NCBI RefSeq assembly: GCF_018131105.1
Contig: NZ_JAFCJI010000001.1
Location: forward strand, 248,001 to 312,000
Source of the DNA: Bradyrhizobium manausense
GTDB lineage: Bacteria; Pseudomonadota; Alphaproteobacteria; Rhizobiales; Xanthobacteraceae
Length of the DNA stretch: 64,000 bases
Reading direction: 5' to 3'
The position numbers and the translations under genes were made by a program. Each line of letters begins with the position of its first letter. Position 1 is the first letter of the stretch. Below, piece after piece: positions 46,494 to 53,639 of this stretch. The notes beneath the pieces were generated by a model. It saw only the letters and a program-made list of their open reading frames with translations. It made no database searches and was not told the origin of the DNA.

Positions 46494-46523
46494 CCCTGGC
46501 ACCCACCGTGCCGGGGTCGTTTT
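46494..46523 (+). terminator. probable rho-independent terminator
   Basis: CCCTGGCAC (46494-46502) pairs with GTGCCGGGG (46508-46516, one T-G pair) and TCGTTTT follows. It lies 91 bases after the hydrophilic gene. Confidence 0.55.
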
Positions 46524-46535
46524 GCTCTATGGGGT

Positions 46536-46775
46536 TCAGTCTTCGGGGCCGCCTTCCGTGTGCCCATCCGGTCCGCGGCCGAACACGCCGAAATTGCTCG
46601 ACTTCACGCCGGCGCCCGCGTCGACGACGCCCACGGCGGCCAGTCCGAACTTGAGCAGTTCGCGGACCGCGGCCGCGCGTGTCGGCATGCGATGTTTGAA
46701 CCGGAAATCATCAACGGCGGCCAACTCTTCCGGCGAGAGCATGACCTGGAGGCGCTCGGCGCGAAGGTCGTTCAT
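46536..46775 (-). CDS. 79-residue ribbon-helix-helix-like protein
   Basis: Starts MNDLRAERLQVMLSPEELAA. The pattern RLQVMLSPEELAAVDDFRFK followed by PTRAAAVRELLKFGL is typical of a ribbon-helix-helix DNA-binding fold: a beta strand plus two helices. The C-terminal about 25 residues are polar. No partner toxin gene was recognised next to it, so a stand-alone small regulator is likely. Confidence 0.6.
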   Translation of the reverse strand: MNDLRAERLQVMLSPEELAAVDDFRFKHRMPTRAAAVRELLKFGLAAVGVVDAGAGVKSSNFGVFGRGPDGHTEGGPED

Positions 46776-46948
46776 GGTCAATCACGCAATTTGAGCTGGT
46801 TGAGTAGTTTACTCAACGAGCGAACTTGACGACGGTTCCACAAGCGGCGGCAAATTCGCCAAATGAGTAAAAATCTTCAATAAAATCAATAAGTTATTAT
46901 TGAAACGACTCCCCTGCTGGCGCATTCTCCTTGAAAGGGAGATTGGCC

Positions 46949-47107
46949 ATGACGGATGAGGTCAGGTTACCCCGCAAGCTTTCCGATGAGCCCGAAGGAC
47001 CAAAGCCGGTGCGTCCGAGCCACCAGAAGGTCATCGATCAGGTCGAACGCTGGGCCAACAGCCCGGGCCTGCAACCACCAAGGAGAGACGATGCGAAAAC
47101 GATCTGA
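46949..47107 (+). CDS. 52-residue hydrophilic protein, unknown function
   Basis: Begins MTDEVRLPRKLSDEPEGPKP and continues with KVIDQVERWANSPGLQPPRR. AAAGGGAGA precedes the ATG. Its end overlaps the start of the next gene by 17 bases in another frame, suggesting a coupled pair. Soluble and charged; role unknown. Confidence 0.5.
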   Translation: MTDEVRLPRKLSDEPEGPKPVRPSHQKVIDQVERWANSPGLQPPRRDDAKTI

Positions 47108-47285
47108 GCCCCACACTTTCGAGCAACGTCTCGACGCACAGAGGCTGCGGCTCGAGGACCAGATGTCGTGCCTGCCCGACGGCAGCGAACGCGATGCCGT
47201 TGCGACGCGTATCGAGCAGCTTCAGACCGCTGCCGAGATGCATGGTTTCCTGATGCTGCGGCAAGGGGCCGTTTCTTCCCGCTGA
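47091..47285 (+). CDS. 64-residue helical protein, unknown function
   Basis: Begins MRKRSEPHTFEQRLDAQRLR and contains CLPDGSERDAVATRIEQLQT before the tail HGFLMLRQGAVSSR. AAGGAGAG gives a clear ribosome-binding site. It overlaps the previous small gene. Similar short helical proteins are frequent in Bradyrhizobium; no function known. Confidence 0.6.
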   Translation: MRKRSEPHTFEQRLDAQRLRLEDQMSCLPDGSERDAVATRIEQLQTAAEMHGFLMLRQGAVSSR

Positions 47286-47370
47286 TCGCGCTCGGCGTGC
47301 AGTGTGCGTTCTGGCGCGAAAAAGGTCGCGGCGAAGTCCGCAAGGCCAATGCTCCCCAGTCCGGCACTCA

Positions 47371-47520
47371 TCAATCCGTGGCCCGTCTTGCGAACGCCCG
47401 GGGCCTCAGCATCCGCTCGATGACGATGCCCAGGGTGAAGCCGGCGACGACATCGCTGGCCCAATGCGCGAGCAGCGCGACGGTCTTGTAAGGCTGAACG
47501 CCCAGCGATCGTTTCCTGAA
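47371..47520 (-). pseudogene. C-terminal remnant of a PAP2-family phosphatase
   Basis: The minus-strand frame ending at 47371 reads GVQPYKTVALLAHWASDVVA then GFTLGIVIERMLRP and a short basic tail. This matches the C-terminal end of PAP2 phosphatases, including the conserved His of HWASDVVAG. Upstream of about 47520 the frame no longer looks like PAP2 and soon runs into the DUF4142 gene. The N-terminal part with the other catalytic motifs is missing, so this is a truncated relic. The rest of 47286-47594 shows no gene. Confidence 0.65.
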
Positions 47521-47594
47521 CCGAGGGCTGGCGGGATCTGGAGATGCCGTCCAGGGCGAGGGGACGCCGGTGAGGCCGGCGTCCTCCCAAAAAT

Positions 47595-48146
47595 CTATTT
47601 CGACTGTCCGACGCTCGGCGCCCTGCCGAGCTCCTTGGCCATGTCGAGATGATGCCTGAGGGCCGGCAGCGTCTTGTCGGCCCAATCCTTCAGCGTGGAA
47701 TTGTCGCCGCCCTTGGCGTAGCGATCGAACAGGGAGATCGCGTCCTCGTGCGCGCTGACCTGGTAGGAGTTGTAGTCCGTGCTGAAATCCTTGCCGGAGG
47801 CAGCCTTGAGCTTGTCGAGCTTGCTCTGGTGCGAACTGTCGAGCGCCGTCGGTAACGTAGCCTGCACCTTGCCGTCCCCGACGAGAGCCTTGAGCTCGCC
47901 GCTGGTCTTGGTGTGGTCGGTGACCATCTGCTGCGCGAAGCTCTTCTCCTGGGCGTTGCCCTTCTGCTCGGCGAGCTTGCTCGATTCGATCTCGAACATG
48001 TCGCTGACAGCGACCTCCTTGACGAAGTCGGCGGTGGCCGGTGCGACACCCAATGCCGAATTGACGCCGGTCTTTTCACCGAGCGACTGGGCGAGAGCTG
48101 GGCCTGCGAGAAGTACGCAGGCAAAGGCGATGACGGTACGTTTCAT
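47595..48146 (-). CDS. DUF4142 exported protein
   Basis: A 183-residue protein with a signal peptide (VIAFACVLLAGPALAQ). The mature part is the DUF4142 four-helix bundle: DFVKEVAVSDMFEIESSKLA, SFAQQMVTDHTKTSGELK and ADKTLPALRHHLDMAKEL. Family members are exported, often stress-induced and ferritin-like. An EcfG-like promoter (48189-48213, minus) lies upstream. It is a paralogue, in family terms, of the gene at 45057. Confidence 0.88.
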   Translation of the reverse strand: MKRTVIAFACVLLAGPALAQSLGEKTGVNSALGVAPATADFVKEVAVSDMFEIESSKLAEQKGNAQEKSFAQQMVTDHTKTSGELKALVGDGKVQATLPTALDSSHQSKLDKLKAASGKDFSTDYNSYQVSAHEDAISLFDRYAKGGDNSTLKDWADKTLPALRHHLDMAKELGRAPSVGQSK

Positions 48147-48188
48147 GGTTCGATCCCTCTCAATGACCGCGTGATCTTTGCGGCGACC

Positions 48189-48213
48189 AACACAACCTCG
48201 GGACCGGGGTTCC
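48189..48213 (-). promoter_or_regulatory. EcfG-like promoter of the DUF4142 gene
   Basis: On the minus strand GGAAC (48213-48209), 16 bases, then TGTT (48192-48189). The -10 is about 43 bases before the start. Confidence 0.6.
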
Positions 48214-48440
48214 TAATCCGTCGGATGGCGGCCGGTGCGCGGATTGATCGGATCCGTCGGCTTCCGTCGCAGCCGTTCCGGCAGGAAGGGCTCGGATGGG
48301 GAGGCCGTTGGGTCGGCGCGCACATCGGCGTGGCGCTGCGCCCGCTCGTGCGGCGTCTGGTTGGTGTTGATCTGGCGCTTCACGTCGACGCCATCGACGG
48401 GATCGTTGACGCCATGCTGAATGTCGCGGAAATCGCTCAT
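48213..48440 (-). CDS. 75-residue hydrophilic protein, unknown function
   Basis: Starts MSDFRDIQHGVNDPVDGVDV and continues with KRQINTNQTPHERAQRH; polar throughout with no hydrophobic core. GAGGTGAACC precedes the ATG. It is divergent from the PRC-barrel gene, and each has its own EcfG-like promoter in the 154-base gap between them. Its stop at 48213 touches the GGAAC box of the DUF4142 promoter. Confidence 0.6.
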   Translation of the reverse strand: MSDFRDIQHGVNDPVDGVDVKRQINTNQTPHERAQRHADVRADPTASPSEPFLPERLRRKPTDPINPRTGRHPTD

Positions 48441-48470
48441 GGTTCACCTCGCTCGGGTTTCCTTGTGCGC

Positions 48471-48496
48471 AACACTGAGGACAGCCGCGGTGTTCC
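48471..48496 (-). promoter_or_regulatory. EcfG-like promoter of the 75-residue gene
   Basis: On the minus strand GGAAC (48496-48492), 17 bases, then TGTT (48474-48471). The -10 is about 31 bases before the start codon at 48440. Confidence 0.55.
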
Positions 48497-48528
48497 TGTT
48501 CGGTCGCGAGATGCCGCACCCGCAGTCT

Positions 48529-48554
48529 GGAACGATCGCCCACTCACGCCAGTT
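48529..48554 (+). promoter_or_regulatory. EcfG-like promoter of the PRC-barrel gene
   Basis: GGAAC (48529-48533), 17 bases, then AGTT (48551-48554). The -10 is about 41 bases before the ATG. It faces away from the minus-strand promoter at 48471-48496. Confidence 0.55.
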
Positions 48555-48594
48555 GATTCACACATCGGCTGAGTGGACTGAGTGGAGAACAGAC

Positions 48595-48969
48595 ATGTTG
48601 AATCAAGGCGAACTGGACCGCAGCGAGATGGGCCGGTTGATCGGCAGCGACAAGGTCGAGGGAACATCGGTCTACGGTGCCGACCGCAACAAGATTGGCT
48701 CGATCGAACGCGTGATGATCGACAAGGTCAGCGGCAAGGTATCCTACGCCGTGCTCGGCTTCGGCGGATTTTTGGGCCTCGGCAACGACCACTATCCCTT
48801 GCCGTGGCAATCGCTGAAATATGACACCGGGCTCGGTGGCTATGTCACCGGGATCACGGCCAAGTCGCTCGAAGGCGCGCCGAAATACGCCGAGCGCAGC
48901 GATTGGAACTGGGGTGATGACGCCGCCATGCGCGGCATCAACGCCTATTACGGCGTTCCCTTCGCTTGA
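48595..48969 (+). CDS. PRC-barrel domain protein
   Basis: A 124-residue soluble protein. Residues 14-90 form a PRC-barrel (LIGSDKVEGTSVYGADRNKI, GSIERVMIDKVSGKVSYAVL, GLGNDHYPLPWQSLKYD). I start at MLNQGELDRSEM. PRC-barrel proteins of this size are typical stress-regulon members in rhizobia, of unknown biochemical role. It is followed after 24 bases by a 52-residue hydrophilic gene. Confidence 0.85.
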   Translation: MLNQGELDRSEMGRLIGSDKVEGTSVYGADRNKIGSIERVMIDKVSGKVSYAVLGFGGFLGLGNDHYPLPWQSLKYDTGLGGYVTGITAKSLEGAPKYAERSDWNWGDDAAMRGINAYYGVPFA

Positions 48970-48993
48970 CACCTGACAGACAGAGGGAATGCG

Positions 48994-49152
48994 ATGAGCC
49001 AGGAAAAGCCCACCGACGATCCTCGAAATCAGAATGATTGGGGATCGCACGCCCAGACGGACAAGCCCTGGAAGGGCAATCCGGAGAAGGAGCAGAAGTC
49101 CGGCGACAAAAAGCCGGATCTGGAGAAATGGCACGAGACCAAGACGCACTGA
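48994..49152 (+). CDS. 52-residue hydrophilic protein, unknown function
   Basis: Begins MSQEKPTDDPRNQNDWGSHA and continues with KPWKGNPEKEQKSGDKKPD. It is almost all polar or charged and probably disordered. AGAGGGAATGCG supplies the ribosome-binding site. It forms a two-gene unit with the PRC-barrel gene and ends at a strong terminator. Confidence 0.65.
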   Translation: MSQEKPTDDPRNQNDWGSHAQTDKPWKGNPEKEQKSGDKKPDLEKWHETKTH

Positions 49153-49170
49153 GCGAGTGCGCAGCAATGG

Positions 49171-49204
49171 AGCGCGGCACAGAGCGTGTGCCGCGCTTTT
49201 TTTT
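49171..49204 (+). terminator. strong rho-independent terminator
   Basis: AGCGCGGCACA (49171-49181) pairs perfectly with TGTGCCGCGCT (49187-49197) over a GAGCG loop, followed by an eight-T run. It ends the PRC-barrel unit. Confidence 0.93.
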
Positions 49205-49245
49205 GCGCAATGCAATCACGAATGACAGGGGTGATCCCGCAACCC

Positions 49246-49270
49246 GGAACCATGCCATGGCCCTGCGGTT
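49246..49270 (+). promoter_or_regulatory. EcfG-like promoter upstream of the efflux pair
   Basis: GGAAC (49246-49250), 16 bases, then GGTT (49267-49270). It lies just before the EmrA-type gene. The -10 matches GTT only. Confidence 0.45.
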
Positions 49271-49338
49271 AGGCTCCCGGCATGCGTGCATGGGTCGAGC
49301 CGTTCGCCGCAGCCATAGTCCCGATCGAGGTGTTCGCA

Positions 49339-50496
49339 GTGGATGCTCAAACCCGGGAGCGTGGGCCATCCGCGGAGCAGCCGCAGAAGGCGGAAGCTCC
49401 AAAGAATTCGTCCGATCCCAAGCAACAGACGAAGGACCAGTCCGGGAAGCCGGACAAAACCCCGTCGTTCCGCGAGCGGCTTGCGGAGCACTGGCTGCTT
49501 GCGACCGTCGCCGTCATTGTGCTGATCGCAGCGCTGGTCGGCGGTCTGCTGTATTGGCTCGAGGTCCGCCACTATGAGTCCACTGACGATGCCTTCGTCG
49601 CTGCGCGCAGCTTCTCGGTGGCTTCGAAGGTCGGCGGCTACGTGACCGACATTGCGGTCACGGACAACCAGCATGTCAAGGCCGGCGATCTCCTCGCCAG
49701 GATCGACGAGCGCGACTATCGCATCGCCGTTGATCAGGCTGCGGCGCAGGTCGAGGTCTCCAGGGCCAACATCGCCAATGTCGAGGCGCAGATCGATTCC
49801 CAGCAGGAGCAGATCAAGCAGGCCCAGGCCCAGCTCGAGCAGGCACAGGCCCAGCTCCAGTTCTCGCAGGAAGAATTCAAACGCGCGGAAGATCTGGTCG
49901 AGAAGGGCGCCGGTACCGTGCAGCGTCAACAGCAGACCCGCTCCGATCTCCAGGCCCAGCAAGCCAACACGGATCGTAACAGGACCGCGGTGGCCGTTGC
50001 ACAAGTCGGCATCAAGACGCTGCAAGCCCAGCTCGAAGGTGCCAAGGCGCAGCTTCAGCAGTCGCAGGCACAGCTCGACCAGGCCAGGCTGAACCTGCAA
50101 TACACCAGCGTCGTCGCTGCGCAGTCCGGCCGCGTCGTCAAGCTCTCCGGCGCCAAGGGCACGTACGTTACGGCTGGGCAGAGCCTGATGATGTTCGTGC
50201 CCGACGATGTCTGGATCGTCGCCAACTACAAGGAGACCCAGCTTGCCGACATGCGGCCGGGACAGCCGGTCGAGATTCGCATCGACGCCTATCCCGGGCT
50301 CAAATTGACCGGCCATGTCGATTCCGTGCAGCCGGGCTCCGGCACCGCCTTCAGCCTGCTGCCGGCGGAGAACGCCACCGGCAACTACGTCAAGGTGGTG
50401 CAGCGCGTGCCGGTGAAGATCCTGGTCGACAATTGGCCGGCTGATCTGCCTGTCGGTCCCGGCATGTCGGTCGTGCCCTGGACCAGGGTGCGATGA
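49339..50496 (+). CDS. EmrA/HlyD-family membrane fusion protein
   Basis: A 385-residue periplasmic adaptor of a multidrug efflux system. One membrane segment (LLATVAVIVLIAALVGGLLY, about 52-71) is followed by a biotinyl-lipoyl-like domain (VRHYESTDDAFVAAR; GYVTDIAV), a long Gln-rich coiled coil and the second half-lipoyl VVAAQSGRVVKL. The start is the GTG at 49339, with AGGTG upstream; ATG 49282 is an alternative. Its stop overlaps the start of the EmrB-type gene (ATGA). Confidence 0.88.
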   Translation: MDAQTRERGPSAEQPQKAEAPKNSSDPKQQTKDQSGKPDKTPSFRERLAEHWLLATVAVIVLIAALVGGLLYWLEVRHYESTDDAFVAARSFSVASKVGGYVTDIAVTDNQHVKAGDLLARIDERDYRIAVDQAAAQVEVSRANIANVEAQIDSQQEQIKQAQAQLEQAQAQLQFSQEEFKRAEDLVEKGAGTVQRQQQTRSDLQAQQANTDRNRTAVAVAQVGIKTLQAQLEGAKAQLQQSQAQLDQARLNLQYTSVVAAQSGRVVKLSGAKGTYVTAGQSLMMFVPDDVWIVANYKETQLADMRPGQPVEIRIDAYPGLKLTGHVDSVQPGSGTAFSLLPAENATGNYVKVVQRVPVKILVDNWPADLPVGPGMSVVPWTRVR

Positions 50497-52112
50497 CCGA
50501 CGCCACGCAAGACGGCGCATCCGCCGGAGGCTGGTCGCCGGAGCGCTCGGCGGCCGGCGGGCATAATCCGTATCTCATCGCTTTCGTCGTCTCGATCGCG
50601 ACCTTCATGGAGGTGCTCGACACCACCATCGCCAATGTCGCGCTGCGCCACATCGCGGGCGGGCTCGCGATCGGCCTCGACGAAAGCACCTACGTCATCA
50701 CCAGCTACCTCGTCGCCAACGCCATCGTGCTGTCGATCTCCGGCTGGCTGTCGACGGTGATCGGGCGCAAGCGCTTCTACATGATGTGCGTGGCGACGTT
50801 CTCGGTGGCTTCGCTGTTATGTGGTCTCGCCTGGAATCTCGAGGCGCTGGTGCTGTTCCGGATCATTCAGGGCCTCGGCGGCGGCGGCATGGCCACCAGC
50901 GAGCAGGCGATCCTTGCCGACTCCTTTCCACCGCAGAAGCGGGGACAGGCCTTTGCCATCTACGGCGTCGCCGTGGTGGTCGCGCCTGTGATTGGTCCGA
51001 CGCTTGGCGGCTGGATCACTGATACCTACAGCTGGCACTGGGTGTTCCTGATCAACGTGCCCATGGGAATGCTTTCGCTGTTCCTGGTCGGCACGCTGGT
51101 CAAGGAGCCGTCGGGCGCGGAGGAGGAGCGGGAGAAGCTGCTGAGCAAGGGTCTGCGCGTCGACTATGTCGGGTTCGTGCTCGTCGCGATCGGCCTCGGC
51201 TCACTCGAATACGTCCTCGATGAAGGCCAGCGCAACGACTGGTTCGGCTCCAACATGATCATCATCTTCGCGGTGCTGTCGGCTGTGTCGCTGCTCGCGC
51301 TGATCCCGTGGGAGCTGACGCGCGAGGATCCCATCGTTGATCTTCGCCTGCTTGGCCGGCGTCAGTTCGGTGCCTGCTTTCTCGTCATGCTCGGCACCGG
51401 CGCAGTGCTGATTTCGACCACGCAGCTTCTGCCGCAGCTCCTTCAGACCGAGCTGAGCTACACGGCGTTGTTGGCCGGCCTCGCTCTGTCGCCTGGCGGC
51501 GTCGCAACTCTGGTGCTGATGCCCGTGGTCGGCCGCCTCGTCGCCACGGTACAGCCGAAATACCTCATCATGACGGGCGCCGCCATTGTCGCGCTGTCGA
51601 TGTGGCATCTGACCGGGATCAACGGCGACATCACCTACGGCTATGCGGCGTTGTCGCGCATCTTCCTGGCACTCGGTCTGCCCTTCCTGTTCCTGCCGGT
51701 GACGACGGCGTCGTATGACGGCGTGCCGCCTGACAAGACCAACCAGGCTTCGGCGCTGATCAATGTCGCCCGCAATATCGGGGGCTCCATGGGCGTGGCG
51801 CTGGCGCAGACCATTCTGGCGCAACGTCAGCAATTCCATCAGAGCCGGCTGATCGAGCACGCCGCGCCGTCCGACCTCGGCTACCAGCAGACCATCGATG
51901 CGGTGACGCGCTACTTCCAGGCCCAGGGCTCGAATGCGAGCGACGCGGCATCGCAGGCCGTCGCCTGGGTCGGCCACACTTTGCAGCAGCAGGTCGATTT
52001 CCTCGCCTATATCGACGTTTTCTGGATACTCGCGATCATCGCCGTGCTGATGATTCCCACGGCGGCCGTGTTGCGCCCCATCGATCTCGGCGCGCCCGCC
52101 CGGGGGCATTGA
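50493..52112 (+). CDS. EmrB-type DHA2 MFS efflux transporter
   Basis: A 539-residue transporter with about 14 membrane segments. VSIATFMEVLDTTIANVALRH shows the DHA2 helix 1 signature (LDTTIVNVAL-like), ISGWLSTVIGRKRFYM is the loop 2-3 motif and GYAALSRIFLALGLPFLF resembles the DHA2 helix 9-10 region. With the upstream adaptor it should export drugs, hydrophobic toxins or fatty acids. A palindromic repeat directly follows the stop. Substrate unknown. Confidence 0.9.
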   Translation: MTDATQDGASAGGWSPERSAAGGHNPYLIAFVVSIATFMEVLDTTIANVALRHIAGGLAIGLDESTYVITSYLVANAIVLSISGWLSTVIGRKRFYMMCVATFSVASLLCGLAWNLEALVLFRIIQGLGGGGMATSEQAILADSFPPQKRGQAFAIYGVAVVVAPVIGPTLGGWITDTYSWHWVFLINVPMGMLSLFLVGTLVKEPSGAEEEREKLLSKGLRVDYVGFVLVAIGLGSLEYVLDEGQRNDWFGSNMIIIFAVLSAVSLLALIPWELTREDPIVDLRLLGRRQFGACFLVMLGTGAVLISTTQLLPQLLQTELSYTALLAGLALSPGGVATLVLMPVVGRLVATVQPKYLIMTGAAIVALSMWHLTGINGDITYGYAALSRIFLALGLPFLFLPVTTASYDGVPPDKTNQASALINVARNIGGSMGVALAQTILAQRQQFHQSRLIEHAAPSDLGYQQTIDAVTRYFQAQGSNASDAASQAVAWVGHTLQQQVDFLAYIDVFWILAIIAVLMIPTAAVLRPIDLGAPARGH

Positions 52113-52119
52113 CTCCTTC

Positions 52120-52205
52120 CGTCATTGCGAGCGCAGCGAAGCAATCCAGACTGTTCCCGCGGAGGGATTCCGGATTGCTTCGTCGCTTCGCTCCTCGCAA
52201 TGACG
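52120..52205. repeat. dispersed palindromic repeat, family 1 copy B
   Basis: The left arm CGTCATTGCGAGCGCAGCGA is identical to the copy at 11716. The right arm (ccggattgcttcgtcgcttcgctcctcgcaatgacg) is its inverted counterpart. It separates the convergent EmrB and HxlR genes and may terminate both transcripts. Confidence 0.8.
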
Positions 52206-52220
52206 AGGGTGAGACAGAGC

Positions 52221-52685
52221 TCACCCCACCGCTTCCGTCCGTCCCGGTCCCGCATGCACATGCACCTGTTTCGCATGCAACGGCTCGCCGCATTCGGAAC
52301 ACACCATCACCGGGTCGAACTGCTTGCCGCAAGTCTTGTGCTCGTGCAGCAGCGGCCGGCCGCGCTCGTCGCCCATGTGGGTGTCGCCCCAATGCACCAT
52401 CGCCATGATGACAGGATAGAGGTCGAGGCCCTTTTGGGTGAGGATGTATTCGTAGCGCTTGGGCGACTCGGAATAGGGGACGCGGCGCAGGATGCCGAAG
52501 CGCACCAGCTTCTTCAGCCGCTCCGACAGCAGATGTCGCGTGATCTGGAGCGAGGATTGAAACGCTTCGAAGCGGCGCACCCGCAGAAAACATTCGCGCA
52601 GGATGAGAAGCGTCCAGCGATCGCCGACCACGGCGACGGTGCGGGAGAGCGAGCAGGGCTCCTCGTCCAGCGTATCCCACCTCAT
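52221..52685 (-). CDS. HxlR-family transcriptional regulator
   Basis: A 154-residue winged-helix repressor. The HxlR core is CSLSRTVAVVGDRWTLLILR followed by FEAFQSSLQITRHLLSERLK and YILTQKGLDLYPVI. The C-terminal segment with HKTCGKQFDPVMVCSECGEP carries three cysteines that could bind metal or sense redox state. It diverges from an SDR/nitronate monooxygenase pair, and a 17-base dyad lies between their promoter boxes. Confidence 0.88.
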   Translation of the reverse strand: MRWDTLDEEPCSLSRTVAVVGDRWTLLILRECFLRVRRFEAFQSSLQITRHLLSERLKKLVRFGILRRVPYSESPKRYEYILTQKGLDLYPVIMAMVHWGDTHMGDERGRPLLHEHKTCGKQFDPVMVCSECGEPLHAKQVHVHAGPGRTEAVG

Positions 52686-52772
52686 GATCCATCTCCGGCT
52701 TAAGTCTGAAAAAGGAACTGACTTGAACGATCAGCGATATTTCCATGAAAACTTAGCATGTCACTGCAATAT

Positions 52773-52799
52773 TTGACAGTTCTATTTTAGAACTATAGC
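52773..52799 (+). promoter_or_regulatory. SDR-gene promoter with embedded HxlR operator
   Basis: A perfect -35 TTGACA (52773-52778) is followed 15 bases later by TATAGC (52794-52799). Between and overlapping them is the inverted repeat AGTTCTA-TTT-TAGAACT (52778-52794). A repressor bound there would block RNA polymerase, so this is a strong candidate HxlR site. Confidence 0.65.
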
Positions 52800-52838
52800 C
52801 TCGACCTCAATCGGATGCTCTCACCGGAGGAGGCGACC

Positions 52839-53576
52839 TTGCCCAAGCGAAACGCGACCGTGGCCGTGATCGGGGCTGGTGATTACATCGGCGCCGAGAT
52901 TGCCAGGAAATTCGCCGCCGAAGGCTTTTCGATCTATGCGGGCCGTCGCAACGGCGACAAGCTCGCGCCGCTCGTGAAGGACATCGAGGCCGCCGGCGGC
53001 GAGATCCACGCGCGCTCGCTCGACGCGCGCAAGGAGGAAGAGGTGATCTCCTTCCTTAGCGATGCCGACAAGCATGCGCCGCTGGAGGTTTGCATCTTCA
53101 ATGTCGGCGCCAACGTCAACTTCCCGATCCTCGACACCACCGAGCGCGTGTTCCGCAAGGTCTGGGAGATGGCCTGCTATTCCGGCTTCCTCGCCGGGCG
53201 CGAGGCGGCGCGGCTGATGCTGCCGCGCGGCGGCGGCAACATCTTCTTCACCGGCGCGACCGCGTCCTTGCGCGGCGGCAGTGGCTTTGCGGCGTTCGCC
53301 AGCGCCAAGTTCGGCCTCCGCGCCGTGGGACAGGCAATGGCGCGCGAACTCGGGCCGAAGAACATCCACGTCGCCCATCTCATCATCGATTCCGGCGTCG
53401 ACACGGCCTGGGTGCGGGAGCGCCGGGAGCAGCTCTGGGGCAAGGAAGCGCTCGAAAACCCTGATCTCTTGATGCCGCCATCATCGGTGGCGGATGCCTA
53501 TTGGCAACTCTATCAGCAGCCGAGGAGTGCCTGGACCTTCGAGATGGAAATCCGCCCGTTCGGCGAGAAATGGTGA
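52839..53576 (+). CDS. short-chain dehydrogenase/reductase
   Basis: A 245-residue SDR. The TTG at 52839 is chosen because GGAGGAGG lies 5 bases upstream. Cofactor motif is VIGAGDYIGAEIARKF (a modified TGxxxGIG, about residues 8-23) and the NAG-like motif is FNVGANVNF. The active-site region lacks the usual YxxxK: at that place it reads FAAFASAKFGLRAVG, with Phe for Tyr and only Lys kept. It may therefore be an atypical SDR with altered catalysis. It is 63 bases upstream of a nitronate monooxygenase-like gene and probably co-regulated by HxlR. Confidence 0.8.
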   Translation: MPKRNATVAVIGAGDYIGAEIARKFAAEGFSIYAGRRNGDKLAPLVKDIEAAGGEIHARSLDARKEEEVISFLSDADKHAPLEVCIFNVGANVNFPILDTTERVFRKVWEMACYSGFLAGREAARLMLPRGGGNIFFTGATASLRGGSGFAAFASAKFGLRAVGQAMARELGPKNIHVAHLIIDSGVDTAWVRERREQLWGKEALENPDLLMPPSSVADAYWQLYQQPRSAWTFEMEIRPFGEKW

Positions 53577-53639
53577 CAGCAAGCGCAAAAGTCCGGCTAG
53601 ACTGAACCAAACATAAACAGCATTCCGGGAGGTATTTTA

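Noticed and set aside
46536..46775. Type II toxin-antitoxin operon
   Set aside because: The product looks like a ribbon-helix-helix antitoxin, but no toxin-like gene is adjacent.
46443..46829. A 128-codon frame with a CPRCS zinc-ribbon-like start
   Set aside because: It starts with TTG, contains a terminator-like hairpin and overlaps the ribbon-helix-helix gene on the other strand.
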